Source of the DNA: Agelaius tricolor
Lineage: Eukaryota > Chordata > Aves > Passeriformes > Icteridae
Direction: 5' to 3'
Assembly (NCBI GenBank): GCA_023055355.1
Contig: JALJCS010000015.1
Coordinates: 14,986,501-15,050,500 of the forward strand
Length of the DNA stretch: 64,000 bases
Position numbers and translations under genes: made by a program. Position 1 is the first letter of the stretch; every line of letters starts with the position of its first letter. The notes under the pieces are model-generated. The model was not told the origin of the DNA, did no database searches, and saw only the letters and a program-made list of their open reading frames with translations. Shown here in pieces: positions 58,939 through 64,000 of the stretch.

Positions 58939-61900
58939 ATGAAGACTGCCTGTCTCCAGATGCTGCTGTGGGCCCTGTGCCTGGTGGTGACCCTGGCTGG
59001 AGGTGAGACACAGCTCCGCTCGTCCCCAGCCTGCCCGGGGACAGCCAGGCTGGGGGGATGGCCATGGGGCCGGGAAGGGGGCCGTGGCACTGGATCAGGC
59101 TGTAGGGAGGGATGCAGGGGATCTCAGGGCAGGATCGGGCTGGGTTTGGGAAGCGGTGCGTGTGGGGGAAGCCAATAAATGGCCGCAATCCTGGCAGCAG
59201 GGACATCCGAGAGCCCCGAGATGGCTTCTGTCACACCGGAGGGCAGATGGGGAGAGCGGCGGAGACACTTCCCGATAACCTGTGTTAGGAAAAAAACACA
59301 ATGTGCTTCTCGTCCCCCTTTTTTCACGTGCTGGGGACGTGGCAGGAAGGCTGCAGCCTGGCCGAGGGTGGGTGGGGGTCTGAGGAGACGACACCGTGTG
59401 CTGCAGGTGCCGGTGCTGCCGTCCCTGTGAGGCAGGGGGGTGTCACTGTCACTGTTGTCACACACTGCAGTGTGTGTGTGTGTGTGTGTGTTTGTGTGTG
59501 TGTGTGCGAGGGGAGCCTCTCCTGCCCTCAGGACAGAGATCCCTGCGGGCTGTGTGTGAGGGGAGCCTCTCCTGCCCTCAGGACAGAGATCCCTGCGGGC
59601 TGTGTGTGAGGGGAGCCGCTCTCCTGTTCGGACAGAGATCTCTGCGGGCTCCGGGCCGTGCTGGGCCGGCTCTGCCGGGGCCGGGCTCGCTGCCGTGGCT
59701 GTGGCACCGGTCAGTGCTCGCCACCCTTCGGCAGGGCCATGCTGGGCTGTCCCGCAGGCTCCCAGCACCGCAGGCAAGGCTGGACTGTGCCCGGCGCCGA
59801 GGGGTGATTATTCCCAAAGAGCCCCTGAAATCCGTGTCCTGCTGCCAGCAGACGGGAGCAGTGAGGATGGCACGGGCAGCAGGGGATGGAGCTCCTCCCT
59901 CCGCACACCTCCGGGCAGGTTCTGCAGCGCTGGCCCGAGAAAGGTGGACAGCAGGGACACCAGGCAGGGGCACCAGGCAGGGACAGCAGGCAGCTTACCC
60001 TGCCCTGGGACCCCCCTGCCTGCCTGGCACTGCCTGACTCTGCTGACCCTGTCCCCCAAATGAGGAAACAGTGCTGGCCCTGCTCAAGGCCTGGGTGGAG
60101 CTCCCTGGAGGAGCTCCTTTGGAGGAACTGTGCTGAAAATTAGGTGCCAATGGTTCCTTAAGAGCAGAGGTCCTGGGCGGAGAAACTCCCAGATCCTTTT
60201 GGCAAAGAGTCAGATGCAGCTCAGAGAAGTGGGGTGTGTGCCCCAGAGGAAGGCTCCATGCTCCTGTGGCACCCCTCTGTCCTGGGAAGGTGCTTTCCAA
60301 GCTCCTCCACTCTGGGAGAAACCTACCAGCAGCTCAGCCAAATGGAAACCGTTTGCATTGGTGCCAATAATTGTAAAATCAGTTCAGGGTTCTCAAAGGA
60401 GCAGATTTGGTTCTCTAAGGAACAGGGGCTGCTCCCCACCATGCACGGGACGGTGTGGCCCGCTTGTCACTGTGCCTGTTTTGTTGAACCGTGCTCTGGA
60501 AGTGGAGGCCACCAGCTGAATATCCTCTGGCCAATGAGAGCTGATTGGCAAGTCAGCCACCCTGAATTCCCAGCAGGGAATTCTTGACCCTAAAATGCCA
60601 CAGAATACATTATTGTGTGAAAAAAGAGTTTTGCTTTAACTTGACTTGACTGAGAGGTGGAAATGGGCTTCTGTAGAGGGGCCACAGGAGGGTTTGCTTG
60701 GGATTTCTTTGCAATCATTTCCCCAGTAAATTATTCAAATGATTCAGAGTGCTCTTGCATTGATGCTCATTCTTGTACTTGGTACCTGGATCATTCCTAA
60801 CTGAACTGCATAAAATTTGCCACATTCCCTTGGGAATCAGGGGCAGCATTTTGTAAGAGACAGCCTGATTGAAACCAGATGCCAGTTCCTTTCTTTACAG
60901 AGGCTCCAGATAAATCAGGGATTGTTTTTGTAAATCCTGCCCCCAGGGATGTCAGGAACAAGTTGTCAGGATGTGTTGTGCAAGTGCCTGTTTTGTGAGG
61001 CTGGAGGTGGATGCAGGCATGAATGGCCCCAGTGGTGTGACTGCCCTTGCCCCTTGAAGGGGTCAAGAAGGGGTTTATTTTTACACATTGCAAACTGAAA
61101 ACTGTATTTTCTGGTGGAGTTGAAAAGATGTGTTTGGGAAGCTGGGCTGCTGAGATACCTGTGGGAGTGAAGCATCATTCCCAAAAAGTTCTTGCCCTGC
61201 ACCCTTTCTCTGAGCCCAGGTGATGCTCAGAGACCGTGGGAGCAGAGAGGCAGGATGCTCACCTGGAGGGGAGGTCCTGCAGGAGGAAGAGATAAGACTG
61301 ATAAGGAGAGAGCAGAGCACCCTGCCCGCTGGTGAGGGTTGCTGCAGGTCTTTGGGGGATGAAGAAATTTATTTTCTGGGTATTGTGCTGAGACCAGTCC
61401 TCCTGGTAGCCACAGGGGAAGGAACTGCAGGTCCAGGGCCTTGCACTTCCTACAGGACAAGCTGAAATGCTGTCCCACAGTCTTCACAGTGCTTTTTCCC
61501 CCTCAGTTTTATGGGTATCTTATTGCATGTATGGGGACTACAAGCAAATTTGGCTTTGTGTTCATCAGGATTTATCTTCATCTCAGTTCAGCAGGGATTG
61601 GAAACTTTTGTGGCAAGCTTTGGACTCTTCCCTGGAGAAGGGAGAAATGAAACAGTGCTGGTTTATAGAGGCCCTGATAAAAAGCTAACACTTAATGAAG
61701 TGAAATTTTTATTTCAGGGCAACCCAGAGCACATGTGAGGTGTTCAAACATGTGCGTAGAAGTGTCAAAGAAGTTTATACCAGAGAGGCTGATCAGGAGG
61801 TACTACGAGCTCGACTCCACATGCAGACAGAATGCTGCATGTAAGTGCTGCCCAGAATGCACCATGTAAGTGCTGCCCCACTTCCAAGTGGGATCAGGGT

Positions 61901-63583
61901 TAAATGGGTGGGGAAAGGGACTGAGGGACATACTGGGCAGGACAGGGCAGAGGAATGGCAGGGGGGGAGAGCTCAAGTGTTCCTCTGAAAGCAGATATTT
62001 TGTCTGAAGACAGAGTCAGACTTGTGAGCTTGTCTGGAAATGAGAAAAGCTCCATTTCTTTCCTTTGGGATAATTGCTGTTTTGTGCTTATGCTGTGGTT
62101 TATGCACCATTGACACCATTTTATTGCAGCCCAGGGGGTGGCTCCAAAGTGAAGCTGCTGGGTTGACCTTGGGAAGTCTCACAATACCCAGTAAACCTGA
62201 AAGTTTTTCCTTTATGTTTGTGTGCCCCAGGGCAGCTGGTGCCTGTGCAGCTTTCTGTGTCCAAGCAGGACAATGCTTTTGAAAGTGAAAAACTTATTAG
62301 GGGAAAACCCTTCATCCATGAGTCATGTTCAGCTGATGCTCATTCAGTCAGATATCAGAGGAACCTGCCTGCCTTTCCTGAAATGAATCATCCAAACAAC
62401 ACTTGGTGTTTGTATCTACACACCTTCCCCACAGCTCTGATCACCTGAACCCGTGTTTTCTTTATTCATTGAGTGATCCCTTTATATTTTCAGATTTGTT
62501 ACTATGAAGGATAAGGAGATTTGTGTAGATTCAAATGAAAGCTGGGTGAAGGAGATCAAAGACAAACTGAAAAGGAAAGATGCCACAGTGATGCCACCAC
62601 GTGATGTCACCTCAGCAGAAGAGCCCGGCAGCATTGAGAGACACGTTGGTCTTCCAGAACTGCCTCCATCTCAAGCCACTGCTCCAGCTGGTTTCTTCCA
62701 AGGGGCTGGAACAACTCTCAGGGAGAGAGTACATGCTCCTGCTGCCACCACAGAGGTGCCCAGCAAGCCCCCCCCGGGCAGGCAGGAGCCCCCCCAGCTC
62801 CCTGCAGGATCCAGCCCCGTGACACAGGAGGAGGCTGTGCACCCTGGGGTCACTCCAGAAGCCAAGGGAGAGCCCTCAAGTTCTCCTGCATCTTCAGCAA
62901 CTGTGGCAGCAGGCCTGGGCTCCAGGCAGCCCAGCCCACGCCCCACTGGTCAGCACACAGCTTCTCCTAAGTCCAATTCAGACCTGATGGCTGCTGCCAG
63001 AGGATCAATCCAACCTGTACTTGCTACCAATGGATCCCTGGACCCTACAGGAGCCAGAGCCAACACACCAGACACTGCTTCCAGCAGTTCTGGGTCAGAT
63101 CTCCCCTCCAACTGGGACAGTATGAGGACCACAACAGTCACAGAGACAGCACCACAAACGACTTCAGTGTCTACTCTGAGCTCCACCACTGCCACAGACA
63201 AAGCTGCTTCTGTCCATACCAACAGGGCTGTTGGTCCCTCTGCAGGGACAACAGCACTTGCTCATTCATTGCCTGTAGGGAAGCAAGAGCCTTCAAACAC
63301 AGGAGTTTTTACTCACCAGGCACTATCAAGCCAAGCCAGAGTGCAGATGATCACAGTCAAGCCAAACAATCTGCCCCTGCCCACCTTCCTGTCAAAATCT
63401 CAAATGCACTTTGTCACCCCAGTTTCTGTGGTATGTGGACTGATGGTTAGCAGTGTTGCTCTTGTATGGTTGTATCTGAAATTTGGAGTCAAACCAGAAG
63501 AAACATCAAGAGAAATGGTGCAGGGCTTGCTCTACCAGCAGGCAGGACATCAAGACAATGTCTATCCAATGGAAGTAATATGA
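58939..63583 (+). CDS. CX3CL1: Fractalkine: membrane-anchored CX3C chemokine
   Basis: CX3CL1 is a transmembrane chemokine on endothelium and neurons that binds CX3CR1 and, once shed, attracts leukocytes. Three exons: 58939-59002, 61718-61865 and 62494-63583, 433 codons (human 397). Exon 1 is a signal peptide (MKTACLQMLLWALCLVVTLA). Exon 2 holds the CX3C motif CSNMC (C30, C34), then IPERLIRRYYELDSTC (C57). Exon 3 continues FVTMKDKEICVDSNESWV (C81). A Ser/Thr/Pro-rich mucin-like stalk of about 280 residues follows, then a transmembrane helix (about 380-401, VVCGLMVSSVALVWLYLKF) and a tail with EMVQGLLYQQ, like human EMAEGLRY. Chemokine domain order and intron phases (1, 2) fit the family. Odd point: the exon 2 donor is duplicated. 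The first donor (61841) gives the expected domain length but breaks the frame; the second (61866) keeps frame and adds a Cys-rich insert (CKCCPECT). Confidence 0.93.
59003..61717 (+). other. CX3CL1 intron 1
   Basis: Starts at a GTGAGA donor and ends at TTTATTTCAG. It contains the TG microsatellite and 50-bp minisatellite listed separately; otherwise no coding or RNA feature was recognised. Confidence 0.8.
59471..59655 (+). repeat. (TG)n microsatellite plus three 50-bp tandem units
   Basis: A TG run with one TTT interruption (59471-59506) leads into units beginning GAGGGGAGCCTCTCCTGCCC at 59508, 59558 and 59608. The first two are essentially identical and the third is diverged. Each unit ends in TGTGTGT, so the microsatellite is probably the seed of the larger repeat. 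Confidence 0.9.
61831..61880 (+). repeat. CX3CL1: 25-bp tandem duplication covering the CX3CL1 exon 2 donor
   Basis: Copy 1 (61831-61855) begins AATGCTGCATGTAAGTGCTG; copy 2 (61856-61880) begins AATGCACCATGTAAGTGCTG. Each contains CAT/GTAAGT, so two identical donors lie 25 bases apart. Since 25 is not a multiple of three, the choice of donor decides the frame of exon 3. Confidence 0.9.
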
Positions 63584-63684
63584 ATGCTTCATGGCATGGA
63601 CATTTCTGGTCCCAACTGTGTATGAGTGTTGCTCCAGAAAAGCTGTTCATGCTCAACTGGTGACCAGTAGGAAGCAAGCCTGGG

Positions 63685-63690
63685 AATAAA
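63685..63690 (+). terminator. CX3CL1: CX3CL1 poly(A) signal 1 (AATAAA)
   Basis: AATAAA about 100 bases after the TGA stop, giving a very short 3' UTR. Confidence 0.5.
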
Positions 63691-63774
63691 AATCACAAAG
63701 AAAACTGATTTTTTGGTAGAGCAGAATGCCCAATAATACATCTACTTCATCATTGACCAGTCACAGTGTTTGGA

Positions 63775-63780
63775 AATAAA
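63775..63780 (+). terminator. CX3CL1: CX3CL1 poly(A) signal 2 (AATAAA)
   Basis: A second AATAAA about 190 bases after the stop. A T-rich stretch (CTTCTTTTCT) follows within 15 bases, which makes this the better of the two candidate sites. Confidence 0.55.
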
Positions 63781-64000
63781 GGAGACCCTTCTTTTCTACT
63801 GGCACTGTTCCATACAAAGTCTGTGGCTGTTCTCTTGCTGTTGCTGGCTCTTTGCCAGCTGATTTTCCAAGTCACTCTTGGGAATTGTTCTGAGGTTCAT
63901 CATGGCCCAGGCAAGAAGCCACTCACCCACCCACACTGCTGGACTTGGGCTCACCCACCTGGAGCACCAAACCCACACAATTTGCACTTAAACTCTCTGC

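Noticed and set aside
63796..63987. Minus-strand open frame ending ..LRTIPKSDLENQLAKSQQQ.., considered as the 3' end of a convergent gene
   Set aside because: No clear acceptor, no poly(A) signal on that strand in view, and no recognised protein. It starts right after the CX3CL1 poly(A) signal and is probably chance.

Overview
The window is vertebrate nuclear DNA, most likely avian. It is intron-rich and scattered with decayed CR1 LINE fragments, the typical bird repeat. It has two CpG-island promoters, and its proteins are clear orthologues of human genes. All gene calls come from reading exons, splice sites and reading phase by eye; no database search was run.

Layout, left to right. (1) 1-23.4 kb, minus strand: EDC4, the mRNA-decapping scaffold. 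Twenty-one coding exons join in phase without a stop (939 codons). They cover the N-terminus, the WD40 domain and the Ser-rich linker. The C-terminal part runs off the left edge. Intron 5 looks like a minor-spliceosome (U12-type) intron. (2) 22.9-23.7 kb: CpG-island promoter of EDC4. (3) 24.1-46.2 kb, minus strand: NUTF2 (NTF2, the RanGDP import factor), with a non-coding first exon in a CpG island at 45.5-46.5 kb. It carries TWO intact terminal coding exons, at 28.6 and 24.6 kb. Each is splice-competent in the same phase and each encodes a full C-terminal third of NTF2. This alternative last exon is the most interesting observation in the window. (4) 46.5-58.7 kb: intergenic DNA with minisatellites, a T/G-rich tract, one CR1 copy, a long imperfect palindrome at 56.7 kb and one orphan candidate exon at 49.2 kb. 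(5) 58.9-63.8 kb, plus strand: CX3CL1 (fractalkine), with signal peptide, CX3C chemokine domain, mucin-like stalk, transmembrane helix and short tail. Its exon 2 donor site is tandemly duplicated (25 bp), and only the second donor keeps the reading frame.

EDC4 and NUTF2 are adjacent and in the same order as in mammals. CX3CL1 as the upstream neighbour is not the human arrangement: there THAP11 and CENPT flank NUTF2, and CX3CL1 lies about 10 Mb away. Neither THAP11 nor CENPT was recognised here. The three genes do unrelated jobs (mRNA decapping, nuclear import, leukocyte adhesion), so the grouping is positional, not functional.
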